64,000 nucleotides of DNA from Pseudomonadota bacterium (GTDB taxonomy: Bacteria > Pseudomonadota > Gammaproteobacteria > Steroidobacterales > Steroidobacteraceae). The position numbers were made by a program, and so were the translations under genes. This document shows, piece by piece, positions 38,370-48,128 of the stretch. Under the pieces are notes generated by a model. That model was not told the origin of the DNA, did no database searches, and saw only the letters and a program-made list of their open reading frames with translations. Numbering within the stretch: the first letter of the stretch is position 1; every line of letters starts with the position of its first letter. The stretch spans positions 37,812 to 101,811 of the forward strand of contig JAJYLP010000003.1 of NCBI GenBank assembly GCA_021787615.1, written 5' to 3'.

Positions 38370-41159
38370 CTAACGGCTGGTCAGGACGTATCGGCCCGCT
38401 CCTTTCAGCATCACGATGGCGCGCTTACCGCCGTCGGCAGGCCGGCTCGCCCTGGGCCTGCCGTTGACCAGCACCGGTGCACCGGGAGCGGGAACCGGCA
38501 CGGACACCCGCGCCACGACCTGCGCGGGCAGATGAATCGTCGTGATGTAACCGTGCGCATTGCGGATCGCGACGCGCAGCAGCCCATGCGGCGTCGGTTC
38601 CGACCCTTTCGCCCACTCCAGGCCGATCAGGTCCGGCCGGATGTCAACGCGCGCGAATCCGCCGGCGGTCGGCCGGATGCCCAGCACCTGGCTCATCAAC
38701 CACGGCGTGACGCCGCTCGACCAGCCGTGCGCCAGGCTCACGCTGAAACCCGACACATTGTCGGCCTGCAGGGACTCGTGGAAGAGATAGCCCTTGAACC
38801 AGGTCGGGTTGTAGCCCTCCCAGAAACTGGTCGCGCCCTCGCGCACCATGCCGCCCCAGTAGCGGCGGATCCAGTTCAGTGCCGCGCGCCGGTGCCCCAT
38901 CTTGGCCATCGCGCTGACGACGTAGAAGTTGTAATACGGCGTGATGATGTAGGAGCGGTATTTAGGATTGCCGGCCTGCGCAAGCACTTGGTGCCAGATC
39001 GCCGCGTACTGAGCCTGGTTCGCGACGCCCGAGAGAACGGCGTAGGCATTGGGTTGCCAGCGATCCCCGAACGTGCCGTGCGCATCCCGCATGTACTTCT
39101 GCGCCGCGGCCTTGAGCGCGCTCGCTTCGCTCGCCATGCGTGCAGCGTTCTTCTCATCGTGCAACACGCGCAGCAGATAGGCGCCGTCCTTGAACGCCGC
39201 ATAGTATTCGAACTGAGTCGCCATGCGCGTCTGGGCGGTGTAGCCGCTCATGCCCGGCGCCCAGTCCACGAACGGCCAGGCGTGCGTCAGGTCGGAGAAC
39301 AGATCGCGGCGGTCGAGATCCTTCTCCATGTATTGCAGCAGCTGCACGAGGCGCGTGTGCACGCTGCGCAGCTGCTGCAGCGAGCCGGTATGCAGGTAAT
39401 ACTCACGCTCACCGGTCACCCAGAAGGCCGAGTAGCCGGGAATGCCGTTCACGTGCTGCTTGATGGGCTCAGGGCCGAGCAGGCGGTTGAGCGTGTCGCG
39501 CATCAGGAAGTGATCGCCGAATACATCGGCGATGGTGCGCCCGCTCACGTCGAGATCACCCATCCAGCGGTTGCGGTCCCGCTTGGGCGCATCCCAGATG
39601 TCATCCTGCATGCACAGGTGCGCCGTGTAGGCGCCGATGGCCCACATTCTGTTGAGCAGCGGATCGGAGGACTCGAACGACCCCTGGTATCTCACCGGAT
39701 ACGCGATGCCATCGAGACGAATCGTCCGCAATGGGGTCGAGCGCCCGCCGGTGAAGCGGATGACGGCGTAGCGGAATGCGCTCTTCGGTCCGTATGCGGT
39801 GCCATGCGGCGGCAGATAGACCGGGTCCACACCCAGGTACGGCTGCATCAGGGCCTCGGCCTCGGATTCGCCGTACTGCACAGTCACTTGAGCGGGCGCG
39901 TCCGAATCGGATTGCAGTTCGATGCGGCCGTTCACTTCGCGTCCGAAATCGAGCTCGACCTGCGGGGCGCTCTGCAGCGAAACGTGCGCGCGGGGCAGCG
40001 TCACGGTGAAGTCACCGCCGTGCCAATCTGCGGTCAGCGCGTGGAGGTTGTTGATCGCGCCCACACCGGCCGAAACGCGGCGCACCTCCATGGCCTCGAG
40101 CGCATAGTGCGCAAGAAACGGCGAAATCCCGTCATAGCCCGGCCAGGCGTACATGCCCGCGTCGGCGTTAGCCTGGAACAGGCCGATCGAGCTTTCGATG
40201 CCGCCGAGGGCATCGACTTGCGGCCAGCTCGATGCATCGAAGCGCGGATCCTGCCATCCCCTCGGCACCGGCCCCGCGGTGGCTCGCCAATGCGCATCGC
40301 TCATCACCAGCGGTGTCGCCTGCATCGCACGTTGCGCCGGGACGATCATCACGGCGAGCACCTTCCCGTCGCGCAGATGCCGGCTGACGGCATCCTCGGC
40401 CTCATTGCCGGCCAGCGGCCCGCGCACCGCCTTGATGGCGAGCACGTTCCGGCCCGCACGCACGAGGCCGGTGACGTCGCATTCATACACGCGAATGCCC
40501 ATCGGGAAGTCCAGGTTCAGCTGGAAGTGGCCCACTTCCCTGCCGTTGAGATAAATCGTGGCGCGGCGCGGGCCGGCCACATAAAGCGTGGCGTGCGCCG
40601 GGGGCGCCGTGACGTCAAAGGCGCGCCGGAAATAGTGCGGTCCCAGACCGTATGCGCTCGCTTTGTGCACGCGTGTCCAGATATATTGCTCCGGCAGCGG
40701 ACGATGCAGCGCGCTCTGGAGCTGAGAGAGCTTGAGTCTGCGTGCCGGATCGAGCTCGGCATCCGCAATGTTCGTCGCGCCATTGGGCGGCTGGCGCACT
40801 TCGACTCGCTCGGGCGCGGCGGGCACCTGCGCGAGCGCGGCGTCGATCTTCGCCAGCACCGCGTCCGTCAGCCGCGTCGAATCGAAGGGCTGCACCGCCT
40901 TCAGCGTCATGTGCCGGCCCCGGTCGGCGACACGTGTGGCGCTGAATCCCGGCACGTACCCGTCGAGAATGGCGCGGGTCTTCGGGTTGGCGATCAGTGC
41001 GCCAATGGTGGAGTGCGCGACGCTGTATCCCGCCGGGGACGAGACAGTCGCTGCGGCGGGTCGCGCCTGCACCGCGGCCGTCGCAGACATCAGGACGCAG
41101 CCGATGAGGAGACTCGCGGCTTTCGCGGGGGTCAGGCGGGGGAAGAGTGGTTTTGGCAT
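38370..41159 (-). CDS. Secreted GH78-like (alpha-L-rhamnosidase-type) glycoside hydrolase, divergent
   Basis: Signal peptide; YFRRAFDVTAPPAHATLYVAGPRRATIYLNGREVG; WDAPKRDRNRWMGDLDVSGRTI in place of the canonical DCPQRDERMGWMGD. Confidence 0.75.
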   Translation of the reverse strand: MPKPLFPRLTPAKAASLLIGCVLMSATAAVQARPAAATVSSPAGYSVAHSTIGALIANPKTRAILDGYVPGFSATRVADRGRHMTLKAVQPFDSTRLTDAVLAKIDAALAQVPAAPERVEVRQPPNGATNIADAELDPARRLKLSQLQSALHRPLPEQYIWTRVHKASAYGLGPHYFRRAFDVTAPPAHATLYVAGPRRATIYLNGREVGHFQLNLDFPMGIRVYECDVTGLVRAGRNVLAIKAVRGPLAGNEAEDAVSRHLRDGKVLAVMIVPAQRAMQATPLVMSDAHWRATAGPVPRGWQDPRFDASSWPQVDALGGIESSIGLFQANADAGMYAWPGYDGISPFLAHYALEAMEVRRVSAGVGAINNLHALTADWHGGDFTVTLPRAHVSLQSAPQVELDFGREVNGRIELQSDSDAPAQVTVQYGESEAEALMQPYLGVDPVYLPPHGTAYGPKSAFRYAVIRFTGGRSTPLRTIRLDGIAYPVRYQGSFESSDPLLNRMWAIGAYTAHLCMQDDIWDAPKRDRNRWMGDLDVSGRTIADVFGDHFLMRDTLNRLLGPEPIKQHVNGIPGYSAFWVTGEREYYLHTGSLQQLRSVHTRLVQLLQYMEKDLDRRDLFSDLTHAWPFVDWAPGMSGYTAQTRMATQFEYYAAFKDGAYLLRVLHDEKNAARMASEASALKAAAQKYMRDAHGTFGDRWQPNAYAVLSGVANQAQYAAIWHQVLAQAGNPKYRSYIITPYYNFYVVSAMAKMGHRRAALNWIRRYWGGMVREGATSFWEGYNPTWFKGYLFHESLQADNVSGFSVSLAHGWSSGVTPWLMSQVLGIRPTAGGFARVDIRPDLIGLEWAKGSEPTPHGLLRVAIRNAHGYITTIHLPAQVVARVSVPVPAPGAPVLVNGRPRASRPADGGKRAIVMLKGAGRYVLTSR

Positions 41160-41312
41160 GCGGGCACTCGTCTGGCGGAAGGGACTGCATCGGGACGTCA
41201 CGCCTCGACCCTGAAGAGCGGTCCCCATATCTCATATTGTGGACTATAATTTCACGGAGTGAAACACTGCGCCCCGGGGCCCTGCGCTCCGGTTCTCGCC
41301 TCGCACCCGGAG

Positions 41313-43427
41313 ATGCTCATGCTGCTGAACTCTGAGGGCCACTCGCCGGCGCGCGGGCGCGGATCCGCCGCGCGCGCCGCGCTGCTCGGTCTCATGCTGC
41401 TCGGCGGCAGCCTGATCTCGGGCCGGCCGGCGCAGGCGGCCCGGGCCGCGCCGCCTGCGCTGCTGCTCGGAACCGCCTGGTACCCGGAGCAGTGGCCCGA
41501 GTCGCGCTGGCCGAAGGACCTCGCCCTGATGCAGGCGGCGCACATCCGCGTCGTGCGCGTCGGGGAGTTCGCCTGGAGCACCTTCGAGCCGCGCCAGGGC
41601 GAGTATCACTTCGGCTGGCTCGAGCGCGCCATCGCGGCGGCGGCGCGCCACCACATCTTCGTGGTCATCGGCACGCCCACCGCCGCCCCGCCGGCCTGGC
41701 TGACAAGCCGTTACCCGCAGACCCTGCGCGTGCATGCCGACGGCCGGCGGGCGCAGCACGGCAACCGCCAGCAGTTCTCCTTCTCGAGCCCGCGGTATCG
41801 CAAGTTCTGCCGCGACATCGCCGCGCGCCTGGCGCAGCACTTCGGGCACAACCCCGACGTGATCGGCTGGCAGATCGACAATGAGATGGGTCCGCCCTCG
41901 TTCGATGCCGAGACCCGCCGCCAGTTCCACGCCTGGCTGCGGCGCAAGTATCACACCATCGCCGCGCTCAACCGTCACTGGACGACCGCGTACTGGAGCC
42001 AGACGTACGATCACTTCAGCCAGGTGCCGATGCGCGCCCAGGGCGAGAACCCCGGCCTGTTGCTCGACTTCAAGCGCTTCGTGAGCGCGACCTGGTCCAG
42101 TTACGTGGAAAACCAGGTCCGGGCGATCCGCCGCCACGCCGCGCCGCGCCAGTTCATCACCACCAACACGACCCACTGGGGCGATCAGTTCGATCAATAC
42201 GCGATCAGCCGCGAGCTGACTCTCGCCGCGTGGGACGATTACGTCCCGGACGGCCATTTTCACTGGCTCGAGAACGCCGTTCAGGATGATCTGGTGCGCG
42301 GCTACAAGCGCCGGGACTTCTGGGTGATGGAGACGCAGCCGGCGTTCGTCGACTGGGCTCCGGTCAACGCGGCGTTGCCGCCGTACCGCATGCCCGAGCT
42401 CGCCTGGCAGGACGTCGGGCACGGCGCCAACGCGGTGCTCTATTGGCAGTGGCGCAGCGCGCTCAATGGCCAGGAGCAGTACCACGGCACGCTCGTCGGG
42501 CCGGACGGCGAGCCGGTGCCGGCGTACCGGGTGGTGCAGGCTATCGGCGCGCAATTCGCGCTCGCCGGCCCGGCGCTTGCGGGCACGGCGCCGCGCAGCC
42601 GCGTGGCGCTGCTGCAGTCCTACGCCAGCCGCTGGGCCATCGACTTTCAGCGCCAGACTGTTCGCTTCGGTGTCGTGCGCGAATTCACGGCGTTCTACAA
42701 GCCGCTCGAGCGGTTCGCGCAGTCGGTGGACGTGATCTCGCCGCGCGCGCCGCTCGGGCGTTACCGGCTGGTGGTCGCGCCCGCGCTCAACGTGCTCTCG
42801 CGCGCCGAGGCGCATCATCTGGCCGCTTACGTGCGCGCAGGCGGCCACCTGGTCCTGGGCCCGCGCAGCGGCATGAAGGACCCGTACGATGCGCTGTGGG
42901 CCGAGCGCCAGCCCGGTCCGCTGGTGCCGCTCCTCGGTGGTCACGTCGGGGAGTACTACTCGCTGCTGAAGCCCGTGCCGCTCATCGGGCGGCTCGGCTC
43001 GGGACATGCCTCCGTCTGGGCCGAGACGCTGGTTCCGCAGGCGCCCGATACCCGCGTGCTGATGCGTTACGGCAAAAGCAACGGCTGGCTGAACGGCACG
43101 CCCGCCATCATCACGCGCCGCGTGGGCAAGGGATCCATTACGTATATCGGTGCATGGCTCGATCCCCCACTGATGAGCACCGTGCTCGATGAGCTCGCGC
43201 GAGCGGCGAACGTTCACCCTCTCATTGCGAGGGTGGCGCGCAACGTCGAGGTGTGCGAGCGGCTCGGTGACGGCAAGCGTGTGTGGATCCTCATCAACCA
43301 TGGACGCAAGCCTCACTCTGTGCGCCTGCCGGCGCCGGCCTCACCGCTGCTCTCCGGCGGTCCGGCCCGCCGGACGATAAAGCTCGCACCCCATGAAGTC
43401 AGCGTGCTGCTGGCGCCGCTCACATGA
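41313..43427 (+). CDS. Secreted GH42 beta-galactosidase family protein, copy 1
   Basis: GTAWYPEQWPESRWPKDLALMQAAHIRVVRVGEFAWSTFEP; VIGWQIDNEMG; WVMETQPAFVDWAP. Confidence 0.92.
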   Translation: MLMLLNSEGHSPARGRGSAARAALLGLMLLGGSLISGRPAQAARAAPPALLLGTAWYPEQWPESRWPKDLALMQAAHIRVVRVGEFAWSTFEPRQGEYHFGWLERAIAAAARHHIFVVIGTPTAAPPAWLTSRYPQTLRVHADGRRAQHGNRQQFSFSSPRYRKFCRDIAARLAQHFGHNPDVIGWQIDNEMGPPSFDAETRRQFHAWLRRKYHTIAALNRHWTTAYWSQTYDHFSQVPMRAQGENPGLLLDFKRFVSATWSSYVENQVRAIRRHAAPRQFITTNTTHWGDQFDQYAISRELTLAAWDDYVPDGHFHWLENAVQDDLVRGYKRRDFWVMETQPAFVDWAPVNAALPPYRMPELAWQDVGHGANAVLYWQWRSALNGQEQYHGTLVGPDGEPVPAYRVVQAIGAQFALAGPALAGTAPRSRVALLQSYASRWAIDFQRQTVRFGVVREFTAFYKPLERFAQSVDVISPRAPLGRYRLVVAPALNVLSRAEAHHLAAYVRAGGHLVLGPRSGMKDPYDALWAERQPGPLVPLLGGHVGEYYSLLKPVPLIGRLGSGHASVWAETLVPQAPDTRVLMRYGKSNGWLNGTPAIITRRVGKGSITYIGAWLDPPLMSTVLDELARAANVHPLIARVARNVEVCERLGDGKRVWILINHGRKPHSVRLPAPASPLLSGGPARRTIKLAPHEVSVLLAPLT

Positions 43428-45541
43428 AGCGTTTCGTTCGATCGCGCGTAGCCTGCGCAGCCGCCTTCGCCGCGCTGGCCTTCACCGCCGGCGGCCGCGC
43501 GGCATCCGCTGCCCCCGTGCACCCGCGCATGCCGTCCCCGGCCGCGCGCACCGCGCTCGGCCGGCTGTGGCTCGGCGCGGCCTGGTACCCGGAGCAGTGG
43601 CCCGAGTCCCGCTGGCCGAGGGACCTTGCCCTGATGCAGGCCGCGGGCATCAATGTGGTGCGCGTCGGGGAGTTTGCCTGGAGCAGACTCGAGCCGCACC
43701 AGGGCGTCTATCACTTCGGCTGGCTGGCGCGCGCCATTGCGCAGGCGGCACGGCACCACATCTACGTCGTGATCGGCACACCGACCGATGCGCCGCCGGT
43801 GTGGCTGACGAGCCGCTATCCGCAGGTGCTGCGCGTGCATGCCGACGGACGGACGGCCCAGCACGGCAACCGCCGGCAGTTCTCGTACGCGAGTCCGCTC
43901 TATCGGAAATTCTGCCGCGACATCGTCACCCGCCTCGCGAGGCGCTTCGGCCACAACCCGGACGTCATCGGCTGGCAGATCGACAATGAGTACACCAACG
44001 AGTCGTACGACGCCGGCACGCGGCGGCGGTTCCAGCTGTGGCTCAAGCGCCGTTACGGTACGCTCGCGGCGCTCAATCGCGACTGGACTGCTGCGTACTG
44101 GAGCCAGACCTACACCGCCTGGAGCCAGATCCCGCTGAATGCCCTGCCCGGCAACCCCGGGCTGATGCTCGCGCACCGGCAGTTCGTCACCGCCACCTGG
44201 CTCGGGTTCCAACGCAATCAGCTGCAGGCGCTGCGCGCGCACATCGCGCCGCGGCAGTTCGTCACCACCAACATCGGCGGTCTCGGCTGGAGCGACAACT
44301 GGGATCACTATGTGATCACCCGTCCGCTCGATATCGCGGCCTGGGACGACTACGTCGGGGAAGGCCAGCTCGATTTCTACCGCAACGGCGCAATGAGCGA
44401 TTTCGTGCGCGGCTGGAAACGGCAGGACTACTGGGTCATGGAGGCCCAGCCCGGCTTCGTCGATTGGGCACCCGTCAACAACTCGCTGGTTAAGGGCGCC
44501 GTGCGCGCGATGACCTGGGAGTCGATCGGACACGGCGCCGATGCAGTGCTCTACTGGCAGTGGCGCAGCGCGCTCGGCGGCCAGGAGCAGTACCACGGCA
44601 CGCTGGTCGGACCGGACGGCAGGCCCGAGCCGCTGTACGCCGAAGTGCGGCGCATCGGCGGGGAGTTCAAGCGCGCATCCGCCGTCATCGCCGGCACGAG
44701 CCCGCGGTCGCGGGCGGCGCTGCTCGTCTCGTACGACAGCCGCTGGGCAATCGACTTCCAGCGCCAGACCCGTCGCTACCACCAGCTGCGCGTGCTGCTC
44801 GATTACTACCGTCCGCTCGAGAACCTGACTCACTCGGTGGACATCGTCTCGGCAGGTGCGCCGCTCGGGCAGTACCGGGTCGTCTTCGCGCCGAGCCTGA
44901 ACGTGATCTGCCGCCCGCTGGCGCGCCATCTGCGCGCGTACGTGCTCGGCGGGGGCATACTGGTGCTCGGCCCGCGCAGCGGCATGAAGGATCAGTACAG
45001 CCGCCTCAACGTCGAGCGCCAGCCCGGCCCGCTGGTGCCGCTGCTCGGCGCTCGGGTACAGCAGTATTACGCGCTCGATGCGCCCGTCGCGGTGCACGGC
45101 GCCGCCGGCCGCGGCATCGGGCGGATCTGGGCGGAGGCGCTGACACCGCGCTCGGACGCGACGCGGGTGCTGCTGCGCTACGGGGCGGGCAACGCCTGGC
45201 TCACTGGCGAGCCGGCGGCGGTCGAGCACCGCTACGGGCACGGCGCCATCATTTACCTGGGCACCATCCTCGATCGGCAGCTGATGCACGCATTCGTCGA
45301 GCGACTGCTTGCGCAAGCGCGCGTACGCTCACCGTTCGGCGTGCTGCCGCGCGGCGTCGAGCTGATGCGGCGGGTCGGCGCGGGGCGCGAGGTACTGATC
45401 ATCATCAACCATGGCGAGACCGCCCGCACGGTGCGTCTGCCCTACGACATGCACGACGTACTGCATCCGGGCCACGTCGTTCGAACGCTGACGCTGCGCT
45501 CCCAGGGCGTCGCGGTCCTCGCACGCGCCTTTCGGGGATGA
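43424..45541 (+). CDS. Secreted GH42 beta-galactosidase family protein, copy 2 (tandem paralogue)
   Basis: GAAWYPEQWPESRWPRDLALMQAAGINVVRVGEFAWSRLEP; VIGWQIDNEY; WVMEAQPGFVDWAP; 4-bp overlap with copy 1. Confidence 0.92.
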   Translation: MKRFVRSRVACAAAFAALAFTAGGRAASAAPVHPRMPSPAARTALGRLWLGAAWYPEQWPESRWPRDLALMQAAGINVVRVGEFAWSRLEPHQGVYHFGWLARAIAQAARHHIYVVIGTPTDAPPVWLTSRYPQVLRVHADGRTAQHGNRRQFSYASPLYRKFCRDIVTRLARRFGHNPDVIGWQIDNEYTNESYDAGTRRRFQLWLKRRYGTLAALNRDWTAAYWSQTYTAWSQIPLNALPGNPGLMLAHRQFVTATWLGFQRNQLQALRAHIAPRQFVTTNIGGLGWSDNWDHYVITRPLDIAAWDDYVGEGQLDFYRNGAMSDFVRGWKRQDYWVMEAQPGFVDWAPVNNSLVKGAVRAMTWESIGHGADAVLYWQWRSALGGQEQYHGTLVGPDGRPEPLYAEVRRIGGEFKRASAVIAGTSPRSRAALLVSYDSRWAIDFQRQTRRYHQLRVLLDYYRPLENLTHSVDIVSAGAPLGQYRVVFAPSLNVICRPLARHLRAYVLGGGILVLGPRSGMKDQYSRLNVERQPGPLVPLLGARVQQYYALDAPVAVHGAAGRGIGRIWAEALTPRSDATRVLLRYGAGNAWLTGEPAAVEHRYGHGAIIYLGTILDRQLMHAFVERLLAQARVRSPFGVLPRGVELMRRVGAGREVLIIINHGETARTVRLPYDMHDVLHPGHVVRTLTLRSQGVAVLARAFRG

Positions 45542-45589
45542 GTCATTCCACCGTATCCACACTTCGTCCATCGAGCGAACGAGTTCGAC

Positions 45590-47290
45590 ATGTTCTACAG
45601 CCTCCGTTGCGTTCCCCGCCGCGCGCCTGACCGCGCGCCCCGGGCGCTGAAATATTCCCTGCTCGCCGCGTTCGGCCTGATCCTGGGCGCGCTGCCGCCC
45701 GGGGCGGCGGCGGCGAGCCGGCCGGCCGCGCAGGTGCGCAGCGTGCATACCTTCCCGCCGCTCTGGGATGAGCCGAAGGACTATGAGCAGGCCTTGCATC
45801 GGCAGATGCACGAGGTGGCGGCCAGGATCCGTCGTGGCCCGTTCAAAGCCCGCTGGCATTCCCTCGAGGCCTATCACGTGCCCCGCTGGTTCCGGAACGC
45901 CAAGTTCGGCATCTTCATCCACTGGGGCGTGTTCTCGGTGCCGGCGTTTCAGAACGAGTGGTACTCGCGCGACATGTACGTCCAGGGCTCGCTCGCCTAC
46001 GATTACCAGCGCGCGGTCTACGGCCCGCAGTCGAAGTTCGGCTATCGGAATTTCATCGCCCATTTCACCATGGCGAAGTTCAATCCCAAGGCCTGGGCCG
46101 CACTGTTCAAGCAGGCGGGGGCCCGCTATGTGGTGCCGGTGGCCGAGCATTGCGACGGATTCGCCGAGTACAACTCGAAGTTCACGCTGTGGGACGCGGT
46201 GCGCATGGGTCCGAAGCAGGACCTGGTCGGGGAGCTGGAGAAGGCGGTGCGTGCCGAGGGCATGCGCTTCGGCGTCTCCTCGCACCGGGCCGAGCACTGG
46301 TGGTGGTATCACCCGGGCACGAAGTACGATGCGGACCTCAACAATCCCCGCTATGCGGGCCTCTACGGCCCCGCCGAGCCGATGCATCTGCCCGCAGACC
46401 ACTCGCGCGGCGAGCCCGACCCGAATCAGCTGCAGGACTGGCTGCCGCCCTCGAAGGCGTTCCTTCAGGACTGGCTGGCGCGCAGCACCGAACTCGTCGA
46501 CGAGTATCACCCGGATTTCCTTTACTTTGACTGGTGGATCAATCAGCCGGCGTTCGCGCCGTATCTGAAGCGCATGGCCGCGTATTACTATGACGTCGCC
46601 GCGGCACGCCACCAGGGAGTCGTCCTGACGTACAAGCTGCAGGCGTTCCCGGCCGGGACCGCCGTGCTCGACATCGAGCGCGGCAAGCTCGATACGCTGC
46701 GGCTGCGGCCGTGGGAAAGCGACACGTCGGTGAGCCTGGACTCCTGGGGGTACGTGCGCCATGACAAGTATCGCAGCGCCCGCTCCCTGCTCACCGACCT
46801 GATCGACATCGTCAGCAAGAACGGCGACATGCTGCTGAACATCGGGCCGCGCGCCAACGGAACGATTCCGGGCAAGGTGCGACGCATCCTGCTCGCGATG
46901 GGAGCATGGCTGAGGGTGAACGGTCAGGCGATCTACGGCACGCGGCCCTGGGTGCTCTACGGGGAGGGTCCGACGCGCTCGCCCAAGGGCCGGGACAATG
47001 GCCAGCGCTACACCCCGGAGGATTTCCGCTTCACACGCAAGCACGGTGTGGTGTATGCGCTTGGCATGGTCCGCCCGCGCGACGGCAAGGCGCTGATCGA
47101 GACGCTGTACCGCGCGACGCCGTATCTGCCCGGGCCCATCACCCAGGTGCAGCTCCTCGGCGATCCGCGGCCGATCCGCTGGCAACAGACTGCCGATGGC
47201 CTGGCGGTGCGGTTGCCGCGCACGGCGAGCGGCATGCCATACGCGCTGAAAATCCTTGCCCGCCCGGCCGCCGGCCATTCCGTGCATTGA
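45590..47290 (+). CDS. GH29 alpha-L-fucosidase
   Basis: PRWFRNAKFGIFIHWGVFSVPAFQNEWYSRDMY; DFLYFDWWINQPAF; GDMLLNIGPRANGTI. Confidence 0.93.
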   Translation: MFYSLRCVPRRAPDRAPRALKYSLLAAFGLILGALPPGAAAASRPAAQVRSVHTFPPLWDEPKDYEQALHRQMHEVAARIRRGPFKARWHSLEAYHVPRWFRNAKFGIFIHWGVFSVPAFQNEWYSRDMYVQGSLAYDYQRAVYGPQSKFGYRNFIAHFTMAKFNPKAWAALFKQAGARYVVPVAEHCDGFAEYNSKFTLWDAVRMGPKQDLVGELEKAVRAEGMRFGVSSHRAEHWWWYHPGTKYDADLNNPRYAGLYGPAEPMHLPADHSRGEPDPNQLQDWLPPSKAFLQDWLARSTELVDEYHPDFLYFDWWINQPAFAPYLKRMAAYYYDVAAARHQGVVLTYKLQAFPAGTAVLDIERGKLDTLRLRPWESDTSVSLDSWGYVRHDKYRSARSLLTDLIDIVSKNGDMLLNIGPRANGTIPGKVRRILLAMGAWLRVNGQAIYGTRPWVLYGEGPTRSPKGRDNGQRYTPEDFRFTRKHGVVYALGMVRPRDGKALIETLYRATPYLPGPITQVQLLGDPRPIRWQQTADGLAVRLPRTASGMPYALKILARPAAGHSVH

Positions 47291-47300
47291 GGTGAGCGCC

Positions 47301-48062
47301 ATGCTGCTCGAAGGCAAGAACGTCCTGATCACCGGTGCCTCGCGCGGCATCGGCCGCGCCACGGCCATCGAGTGCGCGCGCCACGGCGCCGATGTGGCCT
47401 TGAACTGGTTCAAGGACCGCGAGGGGATGGAGGAGACCCTCGCCGAGGTCGCGCGCCTGGGGCGGCACGCTGTCGAAGTGGAAGGCGATGTGGCGCGCCC
47501 GGAATCCGCCGAGCGGTTCGTCTCGGCCGCGGCCGCGGCGCTCGGGGGCGTGGACGTGTTCGTGAGCAACGCGGGCATCTGCCCGTTTCACGCGTTTCTG
47601 GATACGCCGCTCGAGGTGTTCGAGCGGACCATGGCCGTGAACCTGCACGGCGCGTACTACATGACACAGGCGGCGGCGCGGCAGATGAAGCAGCAGGGCA
47701 CCGGCGGGGCGCTGATCGCGATCAGCTCGATCAGCGCGCTGGTCGGCGGCGGGATGCAGGCGCATTACACACCGACCAAGGCCGGCGTGCACTCGCTGAT
47801 GCAGTCGTGCGCGATCGCGCTCGGGCCCTATGGGATCCGCTGCAATTCCGTCATGCCGGGCACCATCGCGACGGATATCAACAGGGAGGATCTCGCCGAT
47901 CCGGCCAAGCGCGCCTACATGGAAAAGCGCATCCCCCTCGGGCGGCTGGGTGAGGCGCGGGATGTCGCCGGCTGCGTGGTGTTCCTGGCATCGGATCTGG
48001 CGCGCTATGTCACGGGCGCCTCGGTACTGGTCGACGGGGGGCTGTTCGTCAACCTGCAGTAG
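47301..48062 (+). CDS. SDR dehydrogenase, L-rhamnose 1-dehydrogenase-like
   Basis: MLLEGKNVLITGASRGIGRATAIECARHGADVALNWF; YTPTKAGVHSLMQ; operon context. Confidence 0.75.
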   Translation: MLLEGKNVLITGASRGIGRATAIECARHGADVALNWFKDREGMEETLAEVARLGRHAVEVEGDVARPESAERFVSAAAAALGGVDVFVSNAGICPFHAFLDTPLEVFERTMAVNLHGAYYMTQAAARQMKQQGTGGALIAISSISALVGGGMQAHYTPTKAGVHSLMQSCAIALGPYGIRCNSVMPGTIATDINREDLADPAKRAYMEKRIPLGRLGEARDVAGCVVFLASDLARYVTGASVLVDGGLFVNLQ

Positions 48063-48079
48063 GGCGCTGTGCGCAGAAT

Positions 48080-48113
48080 GCGAGGCGCCGGCCATCCTGG
48101 CGCGGCGCCTCGC
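48080..48113. terminator. Perfect 10-bp stem gcgaggcgcc/ggcgcctcgc between convergent genes, candidate bidirectional terminator
   Basis: Direct reading; lies between CDS ends 48062(+) and 48129(-). Confidence 0.55.
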
Positions 48114-48128
48114 GGGGGCTGGATCTGT

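Noticed and set aside
38034-41249. 1071-aa plus-strand ORF
   Set aside because: Antisense shadow of the GH78-like gene and 3' end of IclR.
41244-45316. Two approx. 680-aa minus-strand ORFs opposite the GH42 pair
   Set aside because: They resemble each other only because they are antisense to paralogous genes.
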